Below, in pieces: positions 41,917-51,491 of a stretch of 64,000 nt of DNA. Origin of the DNA: Spirosoma luteum DSM 19990 (lineage in GTDB: Bacteria > Bacteroidota > Bacteroidia > Cytophagales > Spirosomataceae); assembly GCF_000374065.1 (NCBI RefSeq), contig NZ_KB893253.1:1-64000 (forward strand). Direction: 5' to 3'. Within the stretch, counting starts at the first letter, position 1, and each line of letters opens with the position of its first letter. The position numbers were made by a program, and so were the translations under genes. A model generated the notes under the pieces. The model saw nothing but the letters and a program-made list of their open reading frames with translations. It was not told the DNA's origin and did not search any database.

Positions 41917-44365
41917 AAACAATTGCATGGTCAGCAAAATGGCTGACATTACCGTTGGGTTTCGACTGCATCTACCCGAAATCTTTACTCAGGCCCGGGA
42001 GGATTATATAACGCTCCATAGTGCTATCGTGAAGGCCATCAAGCTTTTGCCCGTAGGTACGATCATTCATAAGCAGGACTGGTTTACCGAGGAGAAGTAC
42101 CAGACTGATCTCGAGCAGGGAGATGACAGCTTTCTGACGCAGGCTTTTCAGCGTCACTTTGTCGAACGGCCGTTCCTGAATCACCATTGCTACCTTTACA
42201 TTTCCAAGCTGCCTAAGTTTCGTCAGAAGCAAAAGAGTAACCGGCACTCGTTGACTCGACGCCGGCTAGTTCCGCGTGAGCAGATGAGTCAGCGTGAGCT
42301 CCAACCTTTTTTTGATACGGTCTCTCAGTTCGAGAGGATCTTACTCGACGGGGGCATTCGGGCCGAACGCCTAACGGATAATGAACTGGTCAGTGAGAAA
42401 GGGGATCGGGGTATTATCCCGAACTATTTCCGGCTCCAGCCTGAGGGCAGTAAGAAAGTCATCCTGGAAGATTGGGATATTGACGGCCGCGTCCGGATTG
42501 GCTCCAAAGATGTGATGTGCTTCACGATTTCGGATGCCGATACGCTTCCCCAAACGGTGGACGTGATGGCCAGTTACGGTCCTTTGTCTTCGGATAGTAC
42601 GCAGTTCGCCGTCGGCAATGTATTGCCCGTTGGCCTGATGTTACCCTGCAACCATGTGTACAATCAATACATCTGCATAGATGATGCCCAGGTTGCCCTC
42701 AGGGAGTTTGAGCAGACGGCTCGTAACCTGAATTCCCTTTCGCAATTTTCTTCTGAGAACGGCATCAACCGGGACTGGACCATGCGCTACATCCAGGAGG
42801 CTATCCAGAGTCAGCGCACGGTTTGCCGGGCTCATTTCAATTTAATGGTCTGGACCGAAAAGCCGGAACAGATGGACTTCCTGCGCGCCCGTACGGCCTC
42901 GGCTATTGCTCAGCTGGACTGTTTGCCCAAACAGAATACGATGGATGCGGCCCGTTTGCTGTGGGCGGGGATACCTGGTAATGCCGGTGATCTGCCGGTC
43001 GATGAGACGTTCTACACCTTTGCCGAGCAGGCGGTCTGTTTTTTCAACCTGGAGTCAACCTACCAATCGTCACTCTCCCCGTTTGGCATCCGGCTCTGTG
43101 ATCGGCAGGGTAAACCAGTCTGGGTGGATCTGTCGGATGAGCCAGTGGAGAAAGGATGGGTAACCAACCGGAATAAGTTTGTGATTGGACCATCCGGTTC
43201 GGGCAAGTCCTTTTTTATGAATCACCTGGTACGCCAGTATTATGAACAGGGTACGCATATCTTACTCGTCGACGTTGGCCACTCGTACCGCGGTCTATGC
43301 GATCTGGTGCAGCGAAAAACGCGCGGGAAGGATGGCGTTTACCTGACCTATGAAGAGGATAAACCCATCACGTTTAATCCGTTCTACGTAGAGGATGGCT
43401 TTTACTCGATTGATAAAATTACCTCCATCAACACCCTGCTACTCACGCTCTGGAAAAAGGAAACCGAAAGCTTCTCCAGAACGGAAGAGGTAGCCCTGGG
43501 GGATGCCGTGGAGGAGTTCATTAAGTTGGTGAAAAAGGGGAAGGCAACGGAGGTGAGTTTCAACGGCTTCTACGACTACTGCAATGCTGAAGATGGATTC
43601 CGGGCTTACCTGAAAGAAAAGAAGTACGAAGCCAAGTATTTCGACATCGAGCAGTTTATCATCACCATGCAGCCTTTTTACAAAGGGGGCAAGTATGATT
43701 ACCTCTTGAACTCGAACATGAACGTGGACCTGCTGAACAAGCGCTTCGTCGTCTTCGAACTGGACAACATCAAGGATCACCCGATCCTGTTCCCTATTGT
43801 GACCCTGATCATTATGGAAACCTTCGTCAGTAAAATGCGCCGGCTGAAGGGGATTCGTAAAATGATGGTCATCGAGGAGGCCTGGAAAGCCATTGCCAAG
43901 GAGTCGATGGCTGACTATATCAAATACCTCTTTAAAACGGTTCGGAAACACTTCGGAGAAGCCCTGGTGGTCACCCAGGAGATTGATGATATCATTGGTA
44001 ATACCATCGTTAAGGATGCCATTATCAACAACTCCGATTGCAAAATCCTGCTCGATCAAAGCAAGTATCAGCACCGGTTTGAGGAGGTACGTCAGCTTTT
44101 GGGGCTATCCGAAAAACAGAAGCAGTTGATTCTGTCAGTCAACAAGGATAACGATCCCCGTCGGAAGTACAAAGAGGTGTTCATTGCCCTGGGCGCGCGG
44201 GCCAAAGTCTACGCTACTGAGGTGAGTCTGGAGGAATACGCGGCCTACACCACGGAGGAAAAAGAAAAGGTCGAAGTGCAGCGTCGCACGGTCCAGAATG
44301 GGGGTGATATCCAGGTAGCCATTGTCGACTTTGCCGACGCCCGGCGAAAGCCTGAATTAGTGTAA
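41864..44365 (+). CDS. traG: TraG, VirB4-like conjugation ATPase
   Basis: 833 aa from GTG 41864. The N-terminal ESALPLLAVENNCMVSKMAD and IIHKQDWFTEEKY are typical of Bacteroides TraG. Walker A IGPSGSGKS (K448), then LLVDVGHSYRGL. Walker B MMVIEEAWK (E671/E672). Energises assembly of and transport through the transfer channel. Long antisense frames inside it are shadows. Confidence 0.94.
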   Translation: MKLNARSLESALPLLAVENNCMVSKMADITVGFRLHLPEIFTQAREDYITLHSAIVKAIKLLPVGTIIHKQDWFTEEKYQTDLEQGDDSFLTQAFQRHFVERPFLNHHCYLYISKLPKFRQKQKSNRHSLTRRRLVPREQMSQRELQPFFDTVSQFERILLDGGIRAERLTDNELVSEKGDRGIIPNYFRLQPEGSKKVILEDWDIDGRVRIGSKDVMCFTISDADTLPQTVDVMASYGPLSSDSTQFAVGNVLPVGLMLPCNHVYNQYICIDDAQVALREFEQTARNLNSLSQFSSENGINRDWTMRYIQEAIQSQRTVCRAHFNLMVWTEKPEQMDFLRARTASAIAQLDCLPKQNTMDAARLLWAGIPGNAGDLPVDETFYTFAEQAVCFFNLESTYQSSLSPFGIRLCDRQGKPVWVDLSDEPVEKGWVTNRNKFVIGPSGSGKSFFMNHLVRQYYEQGTHILLVDVGHSYRGLCDLVQRKTRGKDGVYLTYEEDKPITFNPFYVEDGFYSIDKITSINTLLLTLWKKETESFSRTEEVALGDAVEEFIKLVKKGKATEVSFNGFYDYCNAEDGFRAYLKEKKYEAKYFDIEQFIITMQPFYKGGKYDYLLNSNMNVDLLNKRFVVFELDNIKDHPILFPIVTLIIMETFVSKMRRLKGIRKMMVIEEAWKAIAKESMADYIKYLFKTVRKHFGEALVVTQEIDDIIGNTIVKDAIINNSDCKILLDQSKYQHRFEEVRQLLGLSEKQKQLILSVNKDNDPRRKYKEVFIALGARAKVYATEVSLEEYAAYTTEEKEKVEVQRRTVQNGGDIQVAIVDFADARRKPELV

Positions 44366-44415
44366 TCAATCGACACGTCCATTCGTCGTGTTCATTTCAA
44401 CCCCTTTGTATCGAC

Positions 44416-45585
44416 ATGATTTTACTACAACAACCTGGTGCAGGCACCTACGTTGACTACGACTTCTACCGGGCATTTGAGTCGATGGAAGCTGCGGTTA
44501 AAACCGCGTTCACGGAAGTGCTCCAGGGCATGGGCAATTTGGGAGCTGTTGCCTCCGCTATTGCGGCCATCGGCGCGGGTCTATTCATCGGCATGCGGGT
44601 GTTGGGGCACTTCGCCCGGGCTGAATCCATCGATGTATTTCCCCTTCTGCGGCCCTTCGCTATCGGGTTTCTGGTCCTCAACTTTACCATGGTAACTGAC
44701 TTTCTGGATGCGCTGATGAAACCGGTTGTGGATGTCACCCAAAACATGGTCGATGTTCAGGTCACCCGGATTCAGCAGCTGGAGCAACTGCGGCAACAGA
44801 AGATTCAGGAAAGAATGGCCAAGCTGGATAAGGAAAGTTCGGATGAGCTCAGCAACTGGTCCATCGGGAATTATCTATCACTGCTGGTCGAAAAGCAGCG
44901 CCTGTATATGAATGAAGGGTTTCACACCTTTCTGAAGAATCTGTTTTACGCCTTCTTTCTGGCCGCCCGGCTGGTGATCCTGACTACCCGGGCATTCTTC
45001 CTGATCGTGCTAACGGTGATTGGTCCACTGGCCTTTGCTATTGCCATCTTCACGGGCTTTCAGGATTCGCATCTGATGTGGATTGCCCGGTACGTGCAGA
45101 TTTCGCTCTGGTTTCCAATGGCCAACATCCTGGGCACCATTGTCTCCTATCTGCAAGGCAAGGTCATTACGCTCCAGTATCTGGAACTAACCAACAATGT
45201 CCCCGACGAGGCCCAGAGTGGGGATCTGATCTACATGGTCTTCATGATCATTGCCACGCTCTGTTACTTCACGATCCCGACTATTTCAGGCTATATCATT
45301 TCTTCCTCGGGTGTGGCGGGTGCCCTCCAGCGGATGACTAACCTGTCGACCGCTACGGTGATGGGGGCCATGAGCACCGCTTCGAGTCCAATGGCCAGAG
45401 ATTCAATGAATGGAATGGGTAGGGCAGGAGGAGCTGTCGCCGGCGTCGTCGGTGGAGCGGCCATGATGGGCGTTGGTGCAGCGGTGGCCGTTGGACAGAC
45501 GGCCGCTAACTACGGCTCTCATTACGGGCAAGCCGTCAGACAGGAGTATAACAACATGAGAAACATTTCTAAAAATTCTGATTAA
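44416..45585 (+). CDS. traJ: TraJ, VirB6-like membrane protein
   Basis: 389 aa. Several membrane segments: ~44-62, 75-98, ~168-215 and ~230-300, with charged loops (TRIQQLEQLRQQKIQERMAK). The C-terminal glycine/alanine-rich tail (GGAVAGVVGGAAMMGVGAAV) is typical of TraJ. It starts 50 bases after traG; the DUF4141 (TraI) gene usually found between them is absent here. Confidence 0.9.
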   Translation: MILLQQPGAGTYVDYDFYRAFESMEAAVKTAFTEVLQGMGNLGAVASAIAAIGAGLFIGMRVLGHFARAESIDVFPLLRPFAIGFLVLNFTMVTDFLDALMKPVVDVTQNMVDVQVTRIQQLEQLRQQKIQERMAKLDKESSDELSNWSIGNYLSLLVEKQRLYMNEGFHTFLKNLFYAFFLAARLVILTTRAFFLIVLTVIGPLAFAIAIFTGFQDSHLMWIARYVQISLWFPMANILGTIVSYLQGKVITLQYLELTNNVPDEAQSGDLIYMVFMIIATLCYFTIPTISGYIISSSGVAGALQRMTNLSTATVMGAMSTASSPMARDSMNGMGRAGGAVAGVVGGAAMMGVGAAVAVGQTAANYGSHYGQAVRQEYNNMRNISKNSD

Positions 45586-45587
45586 TC

Positions 45588-46232
45588 ATGGCAGCACAAG
45601 ATCAAACGTTTTTTAAGTCGCTCCGCAACCTGGAGACCTCTTACCGCAACATCCGGATACTGGCCTTCGTCAGTGTGGGGGTGTTCTGCATCATCACGCT
45701 GTCCGCCCTGGGATTTGCCTACAAGGTGAAAACGGATTCGGAAAGTCGCATCTACGTGGTCGAGCAGGGAAAGTCGCTGATTGCCGCCCTGCGCAACGAC
45801 GTGCGGGAAAATCGTCCGGTAGAGGGTAAGGATCATATTCGCCGGTTTCATGAACTGTTTTTCACCCTTGACCCGGATTCGAAAGCTATTGAAGAGCACA
45901 TCAAGGAAGCGCTTCCCTATGCCGATGAGAGTGTTTCCCGACTCTATCTGGATACCAAAGAGCAGGGCTATTATAGTCAGTTGATTCAGGCGTCAGCGTC
46001 GCAGGAAATCCAAGTAGACAGCATTCAGCTGGATATGAATCAATATCCCTATCACTTCCGCACGTTTGCCCGGCAGCAAATCATCCGCCTGACCAATATC
46101 ACGGTTCGTAAGCTGGTCACCAGTGGGTACCTGCGGAACGTGAGCCGTTCGGAGATCAACCCGCATGGCTTTCTGATTGAGAAATTTGCTGTCCTGGATA
46201 ATACCGATATCGAAGAACGCCTGCGCCAATGA
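45588..46232 (+). CDS. traK: TraK, VirB8-like transfer protein
   Basis: 214 aa. Short cytoplasmic tail, membrane segment NIRILAFVSVGVFCIITLSA (~19-45), periplasmic domain with FHELFFTLDPDSKAIEEHIK and VRKLVTSGYLRNVSRSE, the TraK core. 2 bases after traJ and 4-base overlap with traL. Confidence 0.92.
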   Translation: MAAQDQTFFKSLRNLETSYRNIRILAFVSVGVFCIITLSALGFAYKVKTDSESRIYVVEQGKSLIAALRNDVRENRPVEGKDHIRRFHELFFTLDPDSKAIEEHIKEALPYADESVSRLYLDTKEQGYYSQLIQASASQEIQVDSIQLDMNQYPYHFRTFARQQIIRLTNITVRKLVTSGYLRNVSRSEINPHGFLIEKFAVLDNTDIEERLRQ

Positions 46233-46534
46233 GAAAGCTCGTCAGTGTGATTTTCGGTACAGGTGATTGGTTGGTGAGTCTCTCCGATCGCGCCCGAATG
46301 CAACTCGTTTTAACCTGTTTACTTCTCCTAATCGGCGGGGGCATCTATAAGCTGATCAACGGTATCGAGCAGCTAAAAGAGCCTCTGTCGGCGGCAACGC
46401 CTGACCAGCTCATCAAGCCAATGGAGAAACTCTTTGAGGGAGCCAAAGACGACTTATACCGCTACCATCAGGACAAGAGTCAATTGGATAGTCTGAAAAA
46501 AGCGTACTCGACCCAAACCGATTTACCCCAATGA
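46229..46534 (+). CDS. traL: TraL, DUF3989-type transfer protein
   Basis: 101 aa. One membrane segment (LVLTCLLLLIGGGIYKLING) and a short soluble C-terminus (MEKLFEGAKDDLYRYHQDKS), matching DUF3989. ATGA-type overlaps with both neighbours. Confidence 0.88.
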   Translation: MRKLVSVIFGTGDWLVSLSDRARMQLVLTCLLLLIGGGIYKLINGIEQLKEPLSAATPDQLIKPMEKLFEGAKDDLYRYHQDKSQLDSLKKAYSTQTDLPQ

Positions 46535-47793
46535 ACACAGCCATTTCAGCAACTCATAGCGATGCTGCTTTTTATCGAAATCGAAAAGCCATGCTGATGT
46601 ATCCCGTTATTATTCTCCCGTTCGTAGCTGCTCTATTTTGGCTGTTCGGAGGTGGAAAAGGGGAGAGATATATTGCGGAGGAAGCCGCTGCCGGTAAGGC
46701 AGGTGCCAGCGGTTTCAATGCCCAGGTTCCAAACGCCAAGAATGGAATAATCAATGGACGTGACGTCGACGGACCAGGATACGGCAAAGCACCAATCGGA
46801 CAAATGCTGTCCAATTTTACCAACACTCGTCAGGACTCTATTTCTCGGGGTTTGAAAGCGATCCCGGTGAATAATCCGGCTGGGGTGGAAACAGCTACCC
46901 ATGCCTCCAGCCTGGCTAGTGCTACTGTGTCGTCGGGAATCCGGCCCTACAAAGCTTCCAATGCAGCGGCTATTGCGGCCACTCGGCCAGCCCGGACTAA
47001 AGGGGGGAATCCCTACTATTACAATGCACCTGGCAGCCGTCCCTACTATACCGCATCGGTCACCGATCAGCAGCTGGACCAACAGCTTCAGCAGTACGAA
47101 AGCAGCCGTACCGCGCCGGCATCAGCTCCCCGTTCGGCTCCGCTTACTTCCTACGCGGTGAATGGGTCTGATGGCTCTCTGGCGACCGAGAGACCGGCTT
47201 TGGTTCGGGTGAGTGATAACCTAACGGCTAGCCGTTTGTCTGATGTGACGGAAGTAGAAAGCCCCTTCCTGACGGCGCCAACGGGTGGTTCCCGTAAAGA
47301 GCCAACCCGCGCGGTCCTGAGTGGGGGCAACTATGGACAGAAGAAAGTCATTGCCTGGATGATCCCCGTTGTGGTACACGAAGATCAGGCTATCAAGGAT
47401 GGTCAGCAGGTGAAGCTCCGCTTACTGAAGGAGATTACGGCCGATGGGGTTACGATTCCAGCTAACACGATTCTACACGCCATTTGTCAACTATCCGATG
47501 ATCGTTTACGGTTGACCGTTCGCAGCCTGCAATTGGGTGGCCAGCTCATTCCGCTTGATCTGGATGTCTATGATACGGATGGCTCCATGGGTGTCAACGT
47601 ACCGGGGCTGAGTAACAGTAGCCAGGTAGGTGGGCAGTTGCGTTCATCGGCTATTCAGGGTATTCAGGTTCCCGGCATCGGTACGCTAGGTAGTACCGTT
47701 CTCAACTCGGCTCGTATGAGTGCCTCTTCTTCTGTTCGTCAGACCACGATCCGGCTCCGGGCTGGGTATAACCTGTTTCTTAAAGCGCAATAG
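46531..47793 (+). CDS. traM: TraM, VirB10-like transfer protein
   Basis: 420 aa. Membrane segment ~14-34 (AMLMYPVIILPFVAALFWLF), long Ser/Ala/Pro-rich periplasmic linker, then C-terminal conserved domain with IPVVVHEDQAIKDGQQVKLR, GVTIPANTILHAICQLS and the RLRAGYNLFLKAQ end. The linker spans the periplasm to the outer-membrane ring. 77 bases before traN. Confidence 0.92.
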   Translation: MNTAISATHSDAAFYRNRKAMLMYPVIILPFVAALFWLFGGGKGERYIAEEAAAGKAGASGFNAQVPNAKNGIINGRDVDGPGYGKAPIGQMLSNFTNTRQDSISRGLKAIPVNNPAGVETATHASSLASATVSSGIRPYKASNAAAIAATRPARTKGGNPYYYNAPGSRPYYTASVTDQQLDQQLQQYESSRTAPASAPRSAPLTSYAVNGSDGSLATERPALVRVSDNLTASRLSDVTEVESPFLTAPTGGSRKEPTRAVLSGGNYGQKKVIAWMIPVVVHEDQAIKDGQQVKLRLLKEITADGVTIPANTILHAICQLSDDRLRLTVRSLQLGGQLIPLDLDVYDTDGSMGVNVPGLSNSSQVGGQLRSSAIQGIQVPGIGTLGSTVLNSARMSASSSVRQTTIRLRAGYNLFLKAQ

Positions 47794-47870
47794 GCAACCT
47801 GAGTTCTGATAATTAATCAGAAAATTAAAAAACAACCCCTTTCAGTTCATTAAATGATGAAGCTAAAGCT

Positions 47871-48737
47871 ATGAAAAAGCGTTTTATTTTACCCCTCTGC
47901 CTAGCACTGGCCACGGAACCAGCTATGGCACAACTGGCCTTCGTGCTGCCGATGACCAATTCTAGCATTCGCCCATCTTACGCTATTCAGGTGAGCACCA
48001 ATAAGACCACGCACATTATTTTTCCTTATGAGATTCGGTATGCCGATCTGGGTAGTAAAGAGATTGCCGGTGAAGCTGTAGAGAAGGCCGGTAACGTATT
48101 TCGTCTGAAGGCGATTAGTCAGAATCCCTTTATGGAAACCAATCTGACGGTAGTGACGGCCGACGGTCGACTGTTCAGCTTTCTGATAAGCTACAAGGAC
48201 CAACCCGATGCGGTGACCTATGATTTAACCAAAATGTTGCTCGATGGCGACGTGTCCAAGTCGGCCAAGGTAAGCAGTGGTTCGCAGGCCCGGTTAGCAG
48301 ACAACCTGAACCGGCAGGGCGAACTGGCCATGCACAGTCGTCGGAAGATCCGGCACATCGGCTACAAAGCCCAGGGCATGAATATGTACCTGAAGAATAT
48401 CCTCTACAAGGATGATGTCATGTACGTGGTACTGGGTATGGAGAATGATTCCAAACTCGACTATGGCATTGACTACCTGCGCACCTACGTCATGCAGATG
48501 AAGAAAGCCGGTGAGAGTTCGGCTACGCAGGACGTGCCGGTTGATCCCATCAAAGTGTTTGACGCCAGTGAGATGGTGATCCCCCGTCAGGATGAATTAA
48601 CCAAAGTCATCGCTATCGAACGGCTGACGCTGGAAAAAGACCGTCGCCTGGTCGTGCAGATCGGCGAAGAGAGTGGCGGTCGTCAGTTGGCGATTTCAAT
48701 TGGTCCCGATGAATTAGCAACTGCTCGCCCTTTATGA
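47871..48737 (+). CDS. traN: TraN, VirB9-like (DUF4138) transfer protein
   Basis: 288 aa. Signal peptide MKKRFILPLCLALATEPAMA|Q. Conserved IQVSTNKTTHIIFPYEIRYA and VIPRQDELTKVIAIERLTLE segments match DUF4138/TraN. Outer-membrane-associated ring protein partnering TraM. 4-base overlap with traO. Confidence 0.92.
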   Translation: MKKRFILPLCLALATEPAMAQLAFVLPMTNSSIRPSYAIQVSTNKTTHIIFPYEIRYADLGSKEIAGEAVEKAGNVFRLKAISQNPFMETNLTVVTADGRLFSFLISYKDQPDAVTYDLTKMLLDGDVSKSAKVSSGSQARLADNLNRQGELAMHSRRKIRHIGYKAQGMNMYLKNILYKDDVMYVVLGMENDSKLDYGIDYLRTYVMQMKKAGESSATQDVPVDPIKVFDASEMVIPRQDELTKVIAIERLTLEKDRRLVVQIGEESGGRQLAISIGPDELATARPL

Positions 48738-49330
48738 AAAACCGATTCACTACACTTTGGCTCATGAGCCTACTTTGCCTGGCCACGGTAACCAGTGCTC
48801 AAATCCACCAGGCTGGCCAAACAACCATAGAGCTGTCCGCAGGCCTGGTCGACGGATTCAGGCTGCCCGGTCAGGACAATTTTGGCGTCTTCAGTAGTCT
48901 GTCGTATAGCAAATACAAATCGCTGAATACGTACTGGAAAGGCACGGTGCATTTGAATCAGAAATTCTATGCCTATGATAAGGCGTTGGTGCCGGTTTCC
49001 CAGTGGCTGGGTGAGGCAACCTACTTTACCCGGGTAATGGGACTGATCAATCGCTCCTGGGTCATCAATGTCGGTGGAGGTGTTGCCGGGGGCTACGAGT
49101 CCATTAATCAGGATAGGGGTGAAGTTCAGGGCGCTAGTTTAATGAATCGCTCTGAATGGGTTGTCGGGCCTACGCTGGCCATCGAAGGGGAGTACATCCT
49201 GACCGGCCGCACCATCCTGATCGCCCGCGCGCAGGAGTACTACCTGTTTCGCTCCAACATCACCCCAACCCACTTTAACCTGGGTGTAGGTATCAAATTC
49301 ATTCTTGACGCAGACTCGGACTACAAATGA
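48734..49330 (+). CDS. traO: TraO, transfer outer-membrane-type protein
   Basis: 198 aa. Signal peptide (LMSLLCLATVTSAQ), beta-rich body with QTTIELSAGLVDGF, YFTRVMGLINRSWVINVGGG and a terminal strand FNLGVGIKFILD, typical of TraO. 4-base overlaps on both sides. Confidence 0.85.
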   Translation: MKNRFTTLWLMSLLCLATVTSAQIHQAGQTTIELSAGLVDGFRLPGQDNFGVFSSLSYSKYKSLNTYWKGTVHLNQKFYAYDKALVPVSQWLGEATYFTRVMGLINRSWVINVGGGVAGGYESINQDRGEVQGASLMNRSEWVVGPTLAIEGEYILTGRTILIARAQEYYLFRSNITPTHFNLGVGIKFILDADSDYK

Positions 49331-49743
49331 AAAATCTCATCTACCTCGCGCTGATTGCGCTGGCCATGGGCTGCCAATCGGAATCTTTAGACATCCGGGC
49401 CAACTACCGGATTCGGCTTCAGGCCTCCTCACCAGGTGCTACCCTGAAAGTACACCAACGCTATGCGTTGCCACTGGAGCTACTGACCGATTCGTATTAT
49501 TCGAAATACGGCTACCAGCTTCAGTTCTATCAACAAGCCGGTTTAGGCAGACTGGACAAGGGTAGTGATGTCGAGACGTTACCCGTCCTGCAGAAAGTCG
49601 GCGTCAGTTTGCCACTAGGGATTTCCTCCTGGCAGTATACTCCGGAAGCGGTAGGCACGTCCCAAATTGTTTTAGTAGCTCAGCAGGAGCGGGGCTATAC
49701 TCAGCCGGATACCGTTCGGTTGACCTTTCAAATTGTACCATAA
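49327..49743 (+). CDS. TraQ-like (DUF3872) lipoprotein
   Basis: 138 aa. Lipobox LALIALAMGC with C16. Beta-rich body (YRIRLQASSPGATLKVHQRY, YQLQFYQQAGLGRLDKGSDV) and an end SWQYTPEAVGTSQIVLVAQQ that match the DUF3872/TraQ pattern of CTnDOT-like operons; the match is by layout and moderate. Periplasmic, anchored in the outer membrane. Confidence 0.7.
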   Translation: MKNLIYLALIALAMGCQSESLDIRANYRIRLQASSPGATLKVHQRYALPLELLTDSYYSKYGYQLQFYQQAGLGRLDKGSDVETLPVLQKVGVSLPLGISSWQYTPEAVGTSQIVLVAQQERGYTQPDTVRLTFQIVP

Positions 49744-49761
49744 CGCTTAACACGTATACCG

Positions 49762-50775
49762 ATGAAAACTCTTTTTCTCCCCTTTCTCATTTGTCTTTCC
49801 CTGATCAGCGCCAGTGTCGATGGGCAGGATATGACTATCTCCCTGACGGGAGATGCCAATACGGAGCAGTCCGCTAAACTGGAACTGATTCGCATTCTTC
49901 AGGAGCGGATGAATAAGCTTACAGTTGCTCAGCTTAATTCCCGGGTTATTGTCTCCACTGGAGTAGTCGGCTACTACAAAGTAGATGAGATCCTGACAAT
50001 GCAAAAGGGGATTTACGCCTATCGGTCCAAATACGTATCTAAAGCGGGTCAAATCGAAGCGGGCAATTCAGGCTTTACGGCCAGCACTGGCAATGGATTT
50101 GGATATAGATACATACAGGAACTTAATTCCGCCCTTGGGAAAGCGGGAATTATCAAGGATCAACTGCTGATGGTCATTAAGTCAGGGAAACCCATTGCCT
50201 TGCCGCCTATGCCTACTTTCAGTATAACTCCGCCAGCTTCGGCTGACAATATTGCTGGTTCATTTGCCCAAACCATACAAGGGATTATGGGTCAGTTCAA
50301 TATTAAATCGCAGGCCGATATTGACAATTTGCCGGCCGATCAGAAAGCGGCCTTTCAAAGTGCAGTGGACGCAGCTAAAGCCGAATTTGAAAAAGCCCTG
50401 AAGGCTTCGATGGCCGCCACAACGAAATCTTCTTTGACACTACTGGGAAATATCGTGGGTACACTGGTTGGAATTCCGGGTGCTGGAACCATCATTGCCG
50501 GGCTGGCCAGTGGTGGCGGAGCCGGAGCCTTAGCCGGGCTCGTGGGTTCAGTTGTTGATAAATTTCAAATTCCAACGGACTACTATGATTCACCCACACT
50601 GAAACTGACTGACGCGGAGCGAATCAAAATCATCGATGAACTGCACGTTCGCATGTCAGAGCTGTACCAGCAGGTATCGGCTTTGGGTGCCAGCATGAGT
50701 TCCGAAACCAAAACGCGTTACAATGAGCTTAGCCAGCCTCGGAATGATATGATTATGTACGGTCCTAAAAAGTAA
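49762..50775 (+). CDS. hypothetical secreted protein in the tra operon (VirB5-position candidate)
   Basis: 337 aa. Signal peptide (LFLPFLICLSLISASVDGQ). Helical region ~35-120, linker GFTASTGNGFGYR, then a glycine-rich hydrophobic stretch at ~226-266 (LLGNIVGTLVGIPGAGTIIA then GLASGGGAGALAGLVGSVVD) that could be a membrane-inserting or pore hairpin. C-terminal helical (LHVRMSELYQQVSALGASMS). No family recognised. The usual TraI (DUF4141) gene is missing from its normal place, so this may be its replacement, an adhesin-like minor pilin, or cargo. Confidence 0.6.
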   Translation: MKTLFLPFLICLSLISASVDGQDMTISLTGDANTEQSAKLELIRILQERMNKLTVAQLNSRVIVSTGVVGYYKVDEILTMQKGIYAYRSKYVSKAGQIEAGNSGFTASTGNGFGYRYIQELNSALGKAGIIKDQLLMVIKSGKPIALPPMPTFSITPPASADNIAGSFAQTIQGIMGQFNIKSQADIDNLPADQKAAFQSAVDAAKAEFEKALKASMAATTKSSLTLLGNIVGTLVGIPGAGTIIAGLASGGGAGALAGLVGSVVDKFQIPTDYYDSPTLKLTDAERIKIIDELHVRMSELYQQVSALGASMSSETKTRYNELSQPRNDMIMYGPKK

Positions 50776-50830
50776 TGGTACGAAAAGTAATCGTAGAAAC
50801 GACACGAATTATGAGTTGGTTGAGCTGTTC

Positions 50831-51472
50831 ATGCAGCATTTGCGCTCAATAAGCCCAACCGAATTAACCACATTTTACTGCGAGACCTGTCATGATCGAC
50901 TTGGCACGGCCGAGCAGTGCCGGCCAGGCGGACCCTTTCAGGAAAGCATTGGTAAGTGCACGAATTGTGAACGGTACGATAATGTGTCAAACCCATTGAT
51001 TAACCAGTTTCTCAATGAACGGAAACTGTATCTGAAGCCCAACCCATTTGATTTTGCGGTGATGCAGGAATCATTTGATGAAACAATACAACTACTCCGG
51101 GCGTGGCTCATCCCTGATGATTATGCTAGGTTTCGGCATGATGATCAGTGGCACAAGGAAGTGGGTTCATTTACCTGGATAAAGTATGGTCGTACTAAAG
51201 CAAAACAAACTTATCGGGAGCATTCATTGAGTGAACCCAGTAAGAGTTTATTGCAATCGTTTTATCCCCTTTGCTACTCGGCTGATCAGTTTGAGGCAAC
51301 CCCCATTGACGAGCCGGTCAAGGAGTCAGCCAATGAGTCGATTAACGAGCTGGGTATTATTGAGTTGGCTACTGAATCCAAAGTAGTGAACAATGAGTCG
51401 GATAATATCGAGCCAACTAGGTCTGTTTCAACTTTTGGGCGGGTTGCTGCGTTTCTAGCCAGTATGTTTTAA
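50831..51472 (+). CDS. hypothetical protein with zinc-ribbon-like N-terminus
   Basis: Start ATG 50831 is preferred to the TTG at 50816. 213 aa. C17xxC20 and C43xxC46 with C30 between look like a zinc ribbon (CETC...CTNC). Then a helical middle (MQESFDETIQLLRAWLIPDD), a basic region and an acidic, Glu/Asn-rich C-terminus. No family recognised; possibly a cytoplasmic regulator of transfer. Plus strand, after the 49762 gene. Confidence 0.6.
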   Translation: MQHLRSISPTELTTFYCETCHDRLGTAEQCRPGGPFQESIGKCTNCERYDNVSNPLINQFLNERKLYLKPNPFDFAVMQESFDETIQLLRAWLIPDDYARFRHDDQWHKEVGSFTWIKYGRTKAKQTYREHSLSEPSKSLLQSFYPLCYSADQFEATPIDEPVKESANESINELGIIELATESKVVNNESDNIEPTRSVSTFGRVAAFLASMF

Positions 51473-51491
51473 CATTGAAAAGGGAATAGTA

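Noticed and set aside
43439-44074. 211-codon antisense frame in traG
   Set aside because: Shadow of the strongly conserved ATPase.
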